Positions 7,105-16,755 are shown, counted from the stretch's first letter. The stretch is DNA of 35,031 bases from DATNBT01 sp964579765 (GCA_964579765.1 CAZOIK010000042.1:1-35031); one strand, 5' to 3'. Notes: generated from the sequence alone by a model not told the origin. Program-made: numbers and translations.

Positions 7105-10100
7105 GTGCGCTCACTACGAATCGTGGTTCTACTCGCTCTCGGGGCGTTGGTCCCGAGTGCGGTTTTCGCGCAGGCGTCAATCGCCGGCGTCGTGAAAGAC
7201 ACGTCGGGGGCCGTCCTGCCCGGCGTCACCGTCGAAGCGGCCAGTCCGGCGTTGATCGAGAAAACGCGATCGGCCGTGACCGACGGATCGGGTCAATACC
7301 GCATCGAGAACCTGCGGCCCGGCACCTACTCGGTCACGTTCACGCTCGCCGGCTTCACGACCGTGAAGCGCGAGGGCCTGGAACTCACCGGATCGTTCAC
7401 GGCCACCGTCAACGCGGACCTTCGCGTCGGCGCGGTCGCCGAAACCATCACCGTCACCGGCGAGACGCCGATCGTGGACGTCCAGAACGCCTCGCGCGAG
7501 ACGGTGCTCTCGAAGGACGTCCTCAACGCGATTCCGACCGCCGGCTCCTACAACTCGATCGTCGTGCTCGTGCCGGGGCTGTTCGGCGGCCAGCAGGACG
7601 TGAGCACCGGCCCGTGCAACTCGTGCACGTTCAGCGCGCACGGCGCGATTCTGTCGGGCGGCCGCGCGAACTCCGAAGCGCGCCTGCTGCTCGACGGGCT
7701 CAGCATCGCGGTGCCGCAGGCCGGAGGCACGAACTACCTGACGGATACGCGAGACGCCCAGGAAGTGAACTTCACGACGCAGGGCAGCACGGCCGAAGTG
7801 GAGTCGGGCGGCCCGGTGATGAACATCGTCCCGCGCACCGGCGGCAACAACTTCTCCGGCAACGGCTTCGGCAGCTGGGCGAACGACAAGCTGCAGGGCT
7901 CGAACTACACGCCGGCGCTCCAGGCGCAGGGCCTGGCCGCGCCCAACCCGCTCGTCAAGATGTACGACTTCAGCGGCGCGGTCGGCGGGCCGATCCGGAA
8001 GGACCAGATCTGGTTCTTCACGACGGCGCGGTCGCAGGGCAGTTCGTCGAAGATTCCGATCTTCTACAACAAGAACCAGGGCGATCCGAACGCCTGGCTG
8101 TACGTGCCCGACCTCTCGCATCAGGCGGTCAACGACAAGACCTGGGTGAACGGCAGCATGCGGTTGACGACGCAGCTGACCCCGCGCAACAAGCTGAACC
8201 TGTTCTGGGACGAGCAGAACGTCTGCAGCATCTCGTGGGCGAAGTGCGAGAACGGCGGCAACTACGCGAACGCGCTGACGTCGCCCGAAGCCAACGGCTA
8301 CGGCGATCTGTTCCCGATGCGGGCGCAGCAGGCGACCTATGCCTCGCCGGTCAGCAACAAGCTGCTGATCGAGGGCGGCTTCAGCTACTTCTTCTCGCGC
8401 TGGGGCGGACGCGCGAAGGACGACCCGAACACGGAGTCGCTCGTGAAAGTCGTCGAACAGTGCGCCGGAGGCTGCCCGAACAACGGCAACATTCCCGGGT
8501 TGACGTACCGGTCGCAGACGGTGGACCTCTTCAGCGACGGCCGCAACAAGAACGTGACGACCACGTGGCGCGCGTCGGTGTCGTATGTCAGCGGATCGCA
8601 CAGCCTCAAGATCGGCTACCAGGGCAGCGACCTCGGCGACCTGCGCTCCGCCAACCGCGGGTCGAACGCGCTGCGGTACCGGTTCAACAACGGCGTCCCG
8701 AACCAGCTCACGATGTTCGTCAACGACTTCCAGAACGACCTCTGGATGCGCGACGACGCGTTCTTCGCGCAGGAGCAGTGGACGGTCAATCGCCTCACGC
8801 TGCAGGGCGGCCTGCGGTTCGATCGCGCGTGGAGCTGGGCGCCGCCGCAGCAGGAAGGTCCGACGACGTTCCTGCCGACGCCGCTGATTTACCCCGAGAC
8901 GCCGGGCGTCAACAGCTACAAAGACCTCACGCCGCGCATGGCCGCGACGTGGGACATCTTCGGCAACGGCAAGACGGCGCTCAAGGCGAACGTGGGGAAG
9001 TACCTCGAGTCCACGATCACGGCGTCCAACTACGGCATCGCGAACCCCACGTCGCGCATCGTCTCGAACGTGACGCGCAACTGGACCGACGCGAACGGCA
9101 ACTTCTCGCCCGACTGCGACCTGCTGAACCCGGCGGCGCAGGATCTGCGCGCGCAGGGCGGCGACGTGTGCGGCGCGTTCTCGAATCAGAACTTCGGCAA
9201 GAGCGTGTTCAGCAACACGATCGACCCGGCCATTCTGAACGGCTGGGGCGTGCGTCCGTCCGACTGGGCCATCGGCGTCGCCGTGCAGCAGGAGATCCTG
9301 CCGCGCGTCTCGGTCGAAGTCGGCTACGTCCGCCGGTGGTTCCAGGGGTTCATCGCGACCGACAACCTCGCGGTGTCCGCCTCCGACTTCAGCACGTTCA
9401 ACGTCACGGCGCCGACCGATCCGCGACTTCCGGGCGGCGGCGGCCAGGTGATTGGCCCGCTGTACGACGTCAACCCCGGGCTGTTCGGCGCGACGAACAA
9501 CCTGATCACGTCGGCTGACAAGTACGGCACCCAGTATCAGCGTTTCAACGGGATGGACCTCACGGCGAACGCGCGTCCACGCAACGGGCTGACGCTGCAG
9601 GGCGGCGTCAGCTTCGGCAAGACCACGGCCGACAGCTGCGAAATCCGCGCGGCGCTGCCCGAGACCGCGCCGCTCAACCCGTTCTGCCACATCGAGACGG
9701 GCTATCTGCCGCAGGTGAAGATGATCGGCGCGTACGAGATCCCGAAGATCGAAGTGCAGGCGAGCGTCGCTTATAGCGGCAAGGCCGGCATTCAGGTGAG
9801 CGGCTTCGGGACGCCCGCGGGCGTCGGCGGCGCGCTCGCGGCCAACTACACGGTGTCGAACGCGGTCGTGGCTCCGCAGCTCGGACGCAATCTCTCGGGC
9901 GGCGCGCCCAACGTGACGGTCAACCTCGTCGATCCGGGCGTGCTCTACGGCGATCGCATCAACGAGATCGACGTGCGCTTCGGGAAGATCCTGAAGTTCG
10001 GCCGGACGCGGACGACGGTCGGCGTGGACATCTACAACCTGCTGAACTCGGACGCGATTCTCAGCTACAACCAGGCCTTCATCGCGGGCGGGTCGTGGCT

Positions 10101-10161
10101 GACGCCGACCTCGGAGATGTCGGCGCGGTTCGCGAAACTCAGTCTGCAGTTCGAGTTCTAA
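7105..10161 (+). CDS. TonB-dependent receptor 1 (Oar-like)
   Basis: This is an outer-membrane beta-barrel receptor of 1018 residues, expected to import a ligand using TonB energy. A signal peptide ends at VFA-Q (cleavage after residue 22). A carboxypeptidase-regulatory-like domain follows (about 24-105: SIAGVVKDTSGAVLPGVTV, ending RPGTYSVTFTLAGF), then a plug domain (about 110-230) and a barrel running to a terminal aromatic residue (LSLQFEF), as in BAM substrates. GTG 7105 is chosen because AAAGGAGGT stands just before it. The product is clearly paralogous to the receptor at 17619-20636, with a near-identical N-terminal domain. It ends about 100 bases before the convergent VOC gene, with a REP-like element between. 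The ligand is unknown. Confidence 0.93.
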   Translation: MRSLRIVVLLALGALVPSAVFAQASIAGVVKDTSGAVLPGVTVEAASPALIEKTRSAVTDGSGQYRIENLRPGTYSVTFTLAGFTTVKREGLELTGSFTATVNADLRVGAVAETITVTGETPIVDVQNASRETVLSKDVLNAIPTAGSYNSIVVLVPGLFGGQQDVSTGPCNSCTFSAHGAILSGGRANSEARLLLDGLSIAVPQAGGTNYLTDTRDAQEVNFTTQGSTAEVESGGPVMNIVPRTGGNNFSGNGFGSWANDKLQGSNYTPALQAQGLAAPNPLVKMYDFSGAVGGPIRKDQIWFFTTARSQGSSSKIPIFYNKNQGDPNAWLYVPDLSHQAVNDKTWVNGSMRLTTQLTPRNKLNLFWDEQNVCSISWAKCENGGNYANALTSPEANGYGDLFPMRAQQATYASPVSNKLLIEGGFSYFFSRWGGRAKDDPNTESLVKVVEQCAGGCPNNGNIPGLTYRSQTVDLFSDGRNKNVTTTWRASVSYVSGSHSLKIGYQGSDLGDLRSANRGSNALRYRFNNGVPNQLTMFVNDFQNDLWMRDDAFFAQEQWTVNRLTLQGGLRFDRAWSWAPPQQEGPTTFLPTPLIYPETPGVNSYKDLTPRMAATWDIFGNGKTALKANVGKYLESTITASNYGIANPTSRIVSNVTRNWTDANGNFSPDCDLLNPAAQDLRAQGGDVCGAFSNQNFGKSVFSNTIDPAILNGWGVRPSDWAIGVAVQQEILPRVSVEVGYVRRWFQGFIATDNLAVSASDFSTFNVTAPTDPRLPGGGGQVIGPLYDVNPGLFGATNNLITSADKYGTQYQRFNGMDLTANARPRNGLTLQGGVSFGKTTADSCEIRAALPETAPLNPFCHIETGYLPQVKMIGAYEIPKIEVQASVAYSGKAGIQVSGFGTPAGVGGALAANYTVSNAVVAPQLGRNLSGGAPNVTVNLVDPGVLYGDRINEIDVRFGKILKFGRTRTTVGVDIYNLLNSDAILSYNQAFIAGGSWLTPTSEMSARFAKLSLQFEF

Positions 10162-10177
10162 CGCGATCGCGGCTCCG

Positions 10178-10233
10178 GTGTAGTGCGGACCTCCAGGTCC
10201 GCGGGACGGGACGGCCTGAAGGCCGCACTACAC
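10178..10233. repeat. REP/BIME-like inverted pair, copy 1
   Basis: This 56-base element is bounded by perfect 11-base inverted arms, GTGTAGTGCGG and CCGCACTACAC. Each half contains its own small hairpin: GGACCT-CC-AGGTCC on the left and GGCCT-GA-AGGCC on the right. A very similar element lies at 34625-34675. It sits between convergent genes, where it could also stop transcription or protect 3' ends. Confidence 0.75.
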
Positions 10234-10262
10234 GGAGTCGCACGACACGGCGTCGAACAGTC

Positions 10263-11372
10263 TCAGCGCCCGCCGCGGCCCTCGCCGCGCGGGGCGCCCG
10301 TGCGGTCGCCGGCGACGATGAAGACGTTGTTGAGATCGCTGATCGTCTCCCAGCGCATCGGGCCGCGCGGAATGGCGCCCTTCTCCCAGCTGCCGTCGCC
10401 GAGGATCTTGCCCGAGTTCGAGACGATCGAGAACGGCCCCGCCGACTTGAACATGCCGAGCGCCTGGTCGAGACTCCGGACCATCAGCTGAAAGCGCGTC
10501 GATCCCGGATCCTCGATGTGGGTGTGCAGCGGCTTGCGGTCCACGCCTTTCACCTCGAGAAACACGAGCTCGGTGTTCGACGCGGCGAACGTCGTCGTGG
10601 CCGTGCGGATCTGCGCGCCGCCCTTGAGGCCGAAGAGCGACAGCATCGCCTTGTCGCCGCTGAAGGGCGACTCCTCGAACGTCAGGCCCAGCATGTCGCG
10701 ATAGAGGTGCAGCGTCTGCGGCATGTCGGCGACGGTGACGATCATCCGCGCGCCAATGAGGTTGCTGTCGGCCGGCGCCGTGGTTGCCGGCGTCTGAGCG
10801 AGCTGCAGGAACTCCACCATGTGGCTGTCCGGATCGCGGACGACGACGGCGCGTCCGCGCGCGTCGCCGCTGCCGACGTCAATCGGCGCGCCGCCCGTCG
10901 TGACGACCGGGGCGCCGGCGCGCGTGGCCGCCGCGAGCATGCGATCGACGTCGCGCACGAGCAGGATGACGCTGACGTTGCCCGGATCCTGGATGCGCAG
11001 GAACACCGGATGGCGGTCGATCGATCCCTGTTCGACCATCTCGACGCCGAGACGCGTGCCCGGCATGCGCGCGGTGACGAAGCGCATCGGCGATCCCTGC
11101 GACCCGTGCAGATCGCGGTGCCACGGTTCGGTGTCCCACGGCACCGGCCGCGCCGACTCGGCGGCCGAGAGCGTGAGTCCCAGCGCGTCGCAGTAGAACG
11201 CGATCGTTTTGTCGAGGTTCGCCACCATCGGGCTGAAATTGCCGAAGCCCGTGACGAAGCCCGGCGAGGCTGCCGGCGCGCTGCCGCGTTGTGCGGCGAC
11301 ACGCACGTGTGCCGACGCCAGCACCGCGAGTCCGATTCCGAATGCCGTCACATTCTTTATGCGAGCGTTCAT
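10263..11372 (-). CDS. Secreted protein with two VOC (glyoxalase-like) domains
   Basis: This 369-residue protein has a signal peptide (about 1-27, ending VRVAA-Q) and two vicinal-oxygen-chelate domains. Domain 1 (about 40-190) runs from NFSPMVANLDKTIAFYCDAL to the family-typical VVRDPDSHMVEFLQL. Domain 2 (about 205-360) begins IGARMIVTVADMPQTLHLY with RDMLGL. VOC proteins include glyoxalase I, extradiol dioxygenases and bleomycin-resistance proteins, and the substrate cannot be read here. The first-strand metal histidine is not obvious in domain 1, where the acidic ligand of the last strand may remain (MVEFL); domain 2 looks poorer in ligands. Export is unusual for this fold, which is mostly cytoplasmic. 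The gene is convergent with TonB receptor 1 and divergent from cassette A. The tail is RGEGRGGR. Confidence 0.85.
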   Translation of the reverse strand: MNARIKNVTAFGIGLAVLASAHVRVAAQRGSAPAASPGFVTGFGNFSPMVANLDKTIAFYCDALGLTLSAAESARPVPWDTEPWHRDLHGSQGSPMRFVTARMPGTRLGVEMVEQGSIDRHPVFLRIQDPGNVSVILLVRDVDRMLAAATRAGAPVVTTGGAPIDVGSGDARGRAVVVRDPDSHMVEFLQLAQTPATTAPADSNLIGARMIVTVADMPQTLHLYRDMLGLTFEESPFSGDKAMLSLFGLKGGAQIRTATTTFAASNTELVFLEVKGVDRKPLHTHIEDPGSTRFQLMVRSLDQALGMFKSAGPFSIVSNSGKILGDGSWEKGAIPRGPMRWETISDLNNVFIVAGDRTGAPRGEGRGGR

Positions 11373-11453
11373 CGTTCACCCATCCGTTGTGCGCCGGAGG
11401 CCCGGCGAGCCGCGTGCATGCTACTGAAAACGCGTGTCAGTATCCATCCGGCA

Positions 11454-11482
11454 TTGGGTTTCTTCAATAGACGTGATATTCT
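11454..11482 (+). promoter_or_regulatory. Candidate promoter for cassette A
   Basis: TTGGGT (11454-11459) and TATTCT (11477-11482) have a 17-base spacer, giving a start near 11489, 12 bases before GTG 11501. The match is weak (three and four of six). The 128-base gap also holds a possible opposing promoter for the VOC gene, TTGAAG-17-GATACT on the minus strand. Confidence 0.3.
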
Positions 11483-11500
11483 CCAGGAATCGGAGCCTCC

Positions 11501-13894
11501 GTGCGCACCCGCCACCTCGTCTCCGCGCTCGCCCGTTCCTGGATCGTCCTCCTCGCGATCGCCCTCCCGGTGGCCGCCGGCGCCGAGACGCTGCCCGCTG
11601 CTCCCGCGTCCGCCGAGACCGTCCACGCCACGATCGCCAAGTACTGTCTGACATGTCACAACACTCGTCTGAAGACGGGTGGCCTGATCCTCGAACACGT
11701 CGATCCGGCGCACGTCGCGCCCGACGCGGAGATCTGGGAGAAGGTGGTCCGCAAGCTGCGGAGCGGCGCCATGCCGCCGGCGGGCGCGCGGCGCCCGGAT
11801 GCGGCGACCTACGACGCGACCGTGCAGTGGCTCGAGGCGTCGCTCGACGCCGCGTCGGCGGCGAACCCGAATCCGGGGCGACCGGTGGTGCACCGGTTGA
11901 ACCGCGCCGAGTATACGAACGCGATCCGCGACCTGCTGGCGGTGGACATCGACGCGTCCACGCTGCTGCCGCCGGATGACTCGGCGCAGGGCTTCGACAA
12001 CATCGCCGACGTGCTCGGCGTGTCGCCGTCGCTGCTCGAAGGCTACCTGACGGCCGCCGGCCGCATCAGCGCGCTCGCCGTCGGCGATCGGTCGATTGGC
12101 CCGACGTCGCAGACGTTTCACGTGCGCGGCGACGCCTCGCAGACCGAGCACGTCGAAGGGCTGGGCCTCGGCACGCGCGGCGGCCTGCTGGCGGACCCCA
12201 CGCTGCCGCTCGACGGCGAATATCAGATCAAGGTCAAGCTGCTGCAGACCAACCTGGGCACGGTGCGGGGCCTCGAGTCGCCCGAACAGCTCGAGATCAC
12301 GGTGGACGGACGGCGCGTGCACCTCGCGCCGGTGGGCGGCGTGGCCGATTATTCCGCGTCGCCCGACAACGCGACGGACGTCGCCGACGCGATTGCCGCG
12401 CGGCTCCAGGTGAAGACGTTCATCAAGGCCGGCCCGCGCAAGATCGGCGTCGCGTTCCTGCAGACCTCGTCGGCCGAGGGCGGCAACCGGCTGCAGCCGT
12501 TCCTGCGCAGCACGCTCATCGCGACCGATCACCTCGGCCTGCCGCACGTCGAGAGCGTGTCGATCACCGGGCCGTTCGACGCCACCGGGTCCGGCGACAC
12601 CCCGAGCCGCCGCCGGATTTTCTCGTGCCGGCCCGCCAGCGCCGCCGACGAGCTGCCGTGCGCGCGCACGATCATCACCACGCTGACGCATCGCGCCTTC
12701 CGGCGTCCGCCGACCGCCGCCGAGATCGATCGCCTCGTCAACTTCTATCAGCACGGACGCAAGGGCCACAGCTTCGACGCCGGCATCGAGATGGCGATTC
12801 GCGGCGTCATCGCCAGCCCCAAGTTCCTCGTCCGCGTCGAGCAGGATCCGCCGAACGTCGCGCGGGGCACGCCCTGTCGCGTGAGCGATCTCGAGCTCGC
12901 GTCGCGGCTGTCGTTCTTTCTGTGGAGCAGCATTCCAGACGACGAGTTGCTGAAGGTGGCGGAGGCCGGCAAACTGAGCGATCCGGCGGTGCTGCACGCG
13001 CAGGTCCGGCGCATGCTCGCGGATCGGCGCGCCGACGCGCTCGTCTCGAACTTCGCGGGGCAGTGGCTCTACCTGCGCAACGTGCGCACCGCCGAGCCCG
13101 ACAAGAACGAGTTCCCGGACTTCGACGACAACCTGCGCCAGTCGTTCCAGCGTGAGACGGAGCTCTTCTTCGACAGCGTCATGCGCGAGGACCGCAGCGT
13201 GCTGGATCTGCTGACGGCCGACTACACGTTCGTCAACGAGCGGCTCGCGCGGCACTACCACATCCCCGGCGTCTACGGCAGCCGCTTCCGCCGCGTGACC
13301 GTCACCGACGACAGGCGGCGCGGCCTGCTCGGGCAGGGCAGCATCCTCCTCGTCACCTCGCACGCCGATCGCACGTCGCCGGTCGTCCGCGGCAAGTGGA
13401 TTCTCGACAACATCCTCGGCACGCCGCCCCCGCCGCCGCCGCCCAACGTCCCGCCGCTCAAGGACAAGGCCGACGACGGCGCGCCGCACTCGCTGCGCGA
13501 GCGGATGGAAGAGCACCGCGCCAACCCCGCGTGCGCGAGCTGTCACAAGGTGATGGACCCGATCGGCTTCTCGCTCGAGAACTTCGACGCGGTGGGCGCG
13601 TGGCGCAGCCGCGACGGCGACCTGCCGATCGACGCGTCAGGGCAGCTGGCCGACGGCACCCCGGTCAACGGCGTCGTCACGCTGCGCCGGGCGATCCTCA
13701 AACGTCCCGAGATCTTCGTGGGCACGATGACCGAGAAGATGCTCACGTACGCGCTCGGGCGGGAAATCACGTATTACGATCTGCCGGTCGTCCGCGGCAT
13801 CGTCCGGGAGTCGGAGCGCGCCGACTACCGGTTCTCGTCACTCGTGCTGGGGATCGTGGACAGCACGCCGTTTCAGATGCGCATGAAAGGGTAG
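11501..13894 (+). CDS. Di-heme DUF1592-family protein, cassette A
   Basis: This 797-residue exported protein belongs to the planctomycete-type cytochrome families (DUF1587, DUF1592, DUF1595, DUF1588, DUF1585). A signal peptide (about 1-28, PVAAGA) is followed by heme motif CLTCH (49-53). Then come DUF1587 (VHRLNRAEYTNAIRDLL), a beta-rich middle part, DUF1595 (about 390-440), DUF1592 (ASRLSFFLWSSIPDDELL onward), DUF1588 with the second heme motif CASCH (678-682), and DUF1585 to the end. A PPPPPPP run precedes the second heme. Two CxxCH motifs and export predict a periplasmic redox protein; the reaction is unknown. GTG 11501 has GGAG at a five-base spacing. The next gene starts four bases after the stop. 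Its paralogue is at 29540-31945. Confidence 0.9.
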   Translation: MRTRHLVSALARSWIVLLAIALPVAAGAETLPAAPASAETVHATIAKYCLTCHNTRLKTGGLILEHVDPAHVAPDAEIWEKVVRKLRSGAMPPAGARRPDAATYDATVQWLEASLDAASAANPNPGRPVVHRLNRAEYTNAIRDLLAVDIDASTLLPPDDSAQGFDNIADVLGVSPSLLEGYLTAAGRISALAVGDRSIGPTSQTFHVRGDASQTEHVEGLGLGTRGGLLADPTLPLDGEYQIKVKLLQTNLGTVRGLESPEQLEITVDGRRVHLAPVGGVADYSASPDNATDVADAIAARLQVKTFIKAGPRKIGVAFLQTSSAEGGNRLQPFLRSTLIATDHLGLPHVESVSITGPFDATGSGDTPSRRRIFSCRPASAADELPCARTIITTLTHRAFRRPPTAAEIDRLVNFYQHGRKGHSFDAGIEMAIRGVIASPKFLVRVEQDPPNVARGTPCRVSDLELASRLSFFLWSSIPDDELLKVAEAGKLSDPAVLHAQVRRMLADRRADALVSNFAGQWLYLRNVRTAEPDKNEFPDFDDNLRQSFQRETELFFDSVMREDRSVLDLLTADYTFVNERLARHYHIPGVYGSRFRRVTVTDDRRRGLLGQGSILLVTSHADRTSPVVRGKWILDNILGTPPPPPPPNVPPLKDKADDGAPHSLRERMEEHRANPACASCHKVMDPIGFSLENFDAVGAWRSRDGDLPIDASGQLADGTPVNGVVTLRRAILKRPEIFVGTMTEKMLTYALGREITYYDLPVVRGIVRESERADYRFSSLVLGIVDSTPFQMRMKG

Positions 13895-13898
13895 CCCG

Positions 13899-15218
13899 AT
13901 GTTCATCTCCAAGCTGTCCCTGCCGCGCCGCACCTTCCTTCGCGGGATGGGGGTGGCGCTTGGATTGCCGCTGCTCGAGTCGATGGTGCCGGCGCTCTCG
14001 GCCATGTCGAAGACCGCCGCGAACGTGAAGCCGCGCCTGGGGTTCGTGTACGTGCCGCACGGCGTCATCATGGACGACTGGACGCCGAAGACCGCCGGCG
14101 CGGACTTCGAGTTCACGCCGATTCTCAAACCGCTCGAGCCGTACCGGTCGGCGCTGACCGTCGTCAGCAACCTGTCGGCGCCGCTGCAGAACACGGGCAG
14201 CCACGCCGCGGCCTCGGGTTCCTGGCTCACCGGCCAGGCGCCGAAGCGGACCGATGGTCCTGACTTCAAGGCCGGGACGACGATCGATCAGATCATCGCG
14301 CAGCACCATGGCCAGGACACGAACTTCCCGTCGATGGAAGTGGCGACGGAGGATTTCACGGGGCTCGTCGGCGCGTGCGATCCCGGCTACAGCTGCAACT
14401 ACATGAACACGCTGGTGTGGCAGAACCCGACCACGCCGCTGCCGATGGAGATCAACCCGCGGGTCGTGTTCGACCGCATGTTCGGCGGCGGCGCGACGCG
14501 CGAGGAGCGGCTCGCGCGCATCCACACCGACGAGAGCGTGCTCGACCTGGTGAAGGCGGACCTCGAGGACCTCGAAGGGGGCCTGGGCGCCGGCGACCGC
14601 GCGCGGCTCGATCAGTACCTGAGCCACGTGCGCGAGGTCGAGCGCCGCATTCAGCTGACGGAGAAGCAGGCCGACTCGCACCTCGAGGTGCCGGCCGCGC
14701 CGGTCGGCATCCCCGAGTCGTTCGAGGAGCACGCCATGATCCTCTACGAGCTCATGGCGCTGGCGTTCGAGGCGGATCTCACGCGGGTGTTCACGTTCAT
14801 GAAGGCGCGCGAGGTCAGCCAGCGCACCTACCCGCAGATCGGCGTCACCGAGCCGCATCATTCGATCTCGCACCACGGCAACAAGCCCGAGAAGATCGCC
14901 GGGCACGCGAAGATCAACAACTACCACGTCGGGCTGTTCGCGAAGTTCGTCGAGCGCCTGCGGTCCACGCCCGACGGCGACGGCTCGCTGCTCGATCACT
15001 CGCTCATCCTCTACGGCAGCGGCATGAGCAACGGCAACGTCCATTCGCCGTCGCCGCTTCCGCTGGCGATGGTCGGCGGCCTCAACGGCCGCGTCAAGGG
15101 CAACCGCCACGTCGTGCTGCAGGCGCAGCCGAGCGCGAACGCGATGCTGACGCTCGCGCATCTCTACGACGTGCCGTTGGACTCGTTCGGTGCGAGCACC
15201 GGCCCTGTCGATCTCTAA
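13899..15218 (+). CDS. Tat-exported DUF1552 protein, cassette A
   Basis: This 439-residue protein of the DUF1552 family has no assigned reaction. The N-terminus has a twin-arginine signal, LSLPRRTFLRG (R10, R11), with a hydrophobic stretch after it, so it should be exported folded, possibly with a cofactor or metal. Family landmarks include GFVYVPHGVIMDDWTP, a paired-histidine block PHHSISHHG (H320, H321, H325, H326) and the C-terminal LDHSLILYGSGMSNGN. The last resembles the metal-site region of DUF1501/alkaline-phosphatase-like proteins, so a hydrolase or metal-binding role is possible. An AAAGGG inside the end of the upstream gene serves as SD, and the four-base gap indicates one operon. 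The ankyrin gene start overlaps its 3' end. Its paralogue at 31966-33279 aligns end to end. Confidence 0.9.
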   Translation: MFISKLSLPRRTFLRGMGVALGLPLLESMVPALSAMSKTAANVKPRLGFVYVPHGVIMDDWTPKTAGADFEFTPILKPLEPYRSALTVVSNLSAPLQNTGSHAAASGSWLTGQAPKRTDGPDFKAGTTIDQIIAQHHGQDTNFPSMEVATEDFTGLVGACDPGYSCNYMNTLVWQNPTTPLPMEINPRVVFDRMFGGGATREERLARIHTDESVLDLVKADLEDLEGGLGAGDRARLDQYLSHVREVERRIQLTEKQADSHLEVPAAPVGIPESFEEHAMILYELMALAFEADLTRVFTFMKAREVSQRTYPQIGVTEPHHSISHHGNKPEKIAGHAKINNYHVGLFAKFVERLRSTPDGDGSLLDHSLILYGSGMSNGNVHSPSPLPLAMVGGLNGRVKGNRHVVLQAQPSANAMLTLAHLYDVPLDSFGASTGPVDL

Positions 15219-16722
15219 CGTCCTGCGGGCCGGCGCGACGGCGGCCGTCGCGGTGGCCCTGGCCGTGTCTCTGCACGCCGGGCAGGCGACGTCGCTCTTC
15301 GACGCCGTCAGGAGCGGCGACGCCGAGGCCATCCGCTCGGTGCTCGACCGGCATCCCGACGTCAACGCGCGCGAGGCCGACGGCACCACGGCCCTGCACT
15401 GGGCGGTGCGCGGGAACGACCTGCCCACCGTGCGCGCGCTCCTGCGCGCGGGCGCGAAGGTCAACGCGACGAACCGCTACGACGTGACGCCGCTCGCGCT
15501 GGCGGCCGCCAACGGCGAACCGGCGATGATTGCCGCGCTCCTCGACGCCGGCGCCGACGTGAACACGACCACGCCGTCAGGCGAGACCGTGCTGATGACG
15601 GCGTCGCGCACCGGCAACCCCGACGCCGTCAAGCTGCTCCTCGATCGCGGGGCCGACGCGTCGGCGCGCGAACAGGACTTCGGCGAGAACGCGATCATGT
15701 GGGCGGCCGCCGAAAACCACGCGGCCGTCGTCAGGCTGCTCGCCGGGCACGGCGCGGATCTCGACGCGCCGGCGAACGTTCTGCATTTCCCCAACGTCAA
15801 GGTGGACGCGGCGACCATGGTCATCACGGCGCTCCCCAAGGGCGGGTTGACGCCGCTGATGTACGCGGCCCGCCAGGGATCGCTCGAGGCCGCGCGGACG
15901 CTGGCGGAGCTCGGCGCCAACCTGAACGCGACGGATCCCGACGGCATGAGCGCGATCGTGATCGCGATCATCAACGCGCACTACGGCGTGGCGAAGATGC
16001 TCGCCGAGAAGGGCGCCGACCCCAATGTCGCCGACGCCAGCGGCATGGCGGCGGTGTACGCGGCCGTTGACATGCACACGATGGACCCGCTGACCAACCG
16101 GCCCTCGCCGAGGGGCAACACGTCGCATGCGGCGGTCGACCTGGTGGCGACGCTGCTGGCGCACGGCGCCAACGCGAACGCGGGGCTGAAGGCGCCGCTG
16201 CTCCCGCGGCAGCACAACTTCGGCGACGCCGCGCTCGGCGCGGGCGCGACGCCCCTGATGCGCGCCGCCAGGAGCGGCGACGTGGAGATGCTGAACGTGC
16301 TGCTCGATCACGGCGCCGACGTCAACCGCGCGATGTCGAGCCGCATGACGGCCTTGCTGTTCGCCTCCACGGCCAACCGCCGCAAGTCGCCGCACGACGC
16401 GCTCGCGGCGGCGAAAATCTGCGTCGAGCACGGCGCCGACGTGAACGCGCAGAACGCGGCCGGCGAGAGCGCGCTGCATCTGGCCGTCAGCACGTCTGAC
16501 GATCTCGTCCGGTACCTCGCCGAACATGGCGCCAGGCTCGACGTGAAGGATCGGCAGGGCAGGACGCCGCTCGACATCGCGCTCGGCGTCGGCACCGGCG
16601 GCCGCGGACGCGGGGGTGTCGTCGCGTCGCCGGTCGTCCACGAGAGCGCGGCCGCGCTCCTGCGGCAGCTCGCGGCCGGCGCGGCGTCGCCGGCCACCTC
16701 GACGGCCGCCGGCATCCGCTGA
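15190..16722 (+). CDS. Secreted ankyrin-repeat protein, cassette A
   Basis: This 510-residue ankyrin-repeat protein has a signal peptide (about 1-32: hydrophobic ATAAVAVALAVSL, then HAGQA). Repeats of the form DGTTALHWAV...LLRAGAKVNA run from about residue 35 to 280. A non-canonical insert (about 288-360) follows, with AVYAAVDMHT, a Pro-rich NRPSPRG stretch, RQHNFGDAALGAG, then TPLMRAA. Further repeats run to about 470, and the tail is Gly/Arg- and Ala-rich. Ankyrin repeats bind proteins, so a partner in the same cassette is likely. GTG 15190 lies inside the DUF1552 gene (29-base overlap). It is chosen because later in-frame starts would destroy the signal peptide, although no good SD is seen. 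The paralogue at 33279-34610 shares the insert. Confidence 0.87.
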   Translation: MRAPALSISNVLRAGATAAVAVALAVSLHAGQATSLFDAVRSGDAEAIRSVLDRHPDVNAREADGTTALHWAVRGNDLPTVRALLRAGAKVNATNRYDVTPLALAAANGEPAMIAALLDAGADVNTTTPSGETVLMTASRTGNPDAVKLLLDRGADASAREQDFGENAIMWAAAENHAAVVRLLAGHGADLDAPANVLHFPNVKVDAATMVITALPKGGLTPLMYAARQGSLEAARTLAELGANLNATDPDGMSAIVIAIINAHYGVAKMLAEKGADPNVADASGMAAVYAAVDMHTMDPLTNRPSPRGNTSHAAVDLVATLLAHGANANAGLKAPLLPRQHNFGDAALGAGATPLMRAARSGDVEMLNVLLDHGADVNRAMSSRMTALLFASTANRRKSPHDALAAAKICVEHGADVNAQNAAGESALHLAVSTSDDLVRYLAEHGARLDVKDRQGRTPLDIALGVGTGGRGRGGVVASPVVHESAAALLRQLAAGAASPATSTAAGIR

Positions 16723-16755
16723 CCGGCGTCATCGAGTACTCTTACTCTCATCCCC

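Noticed and set aside
7177..9690. 837-codon open frame on the minus strand
   Set aside because: It is antisense to TonB receptor 1 with the same Arg/Val-rich shadow composition and no start signal.
13432..13444. Poly-proline run in the DUF1592 proteins as a possible frameshift or slippage site
   Set aside because: The same seven-proline run occurs at the same place in both paralogues with an intact frame, so it is a normal family linker.
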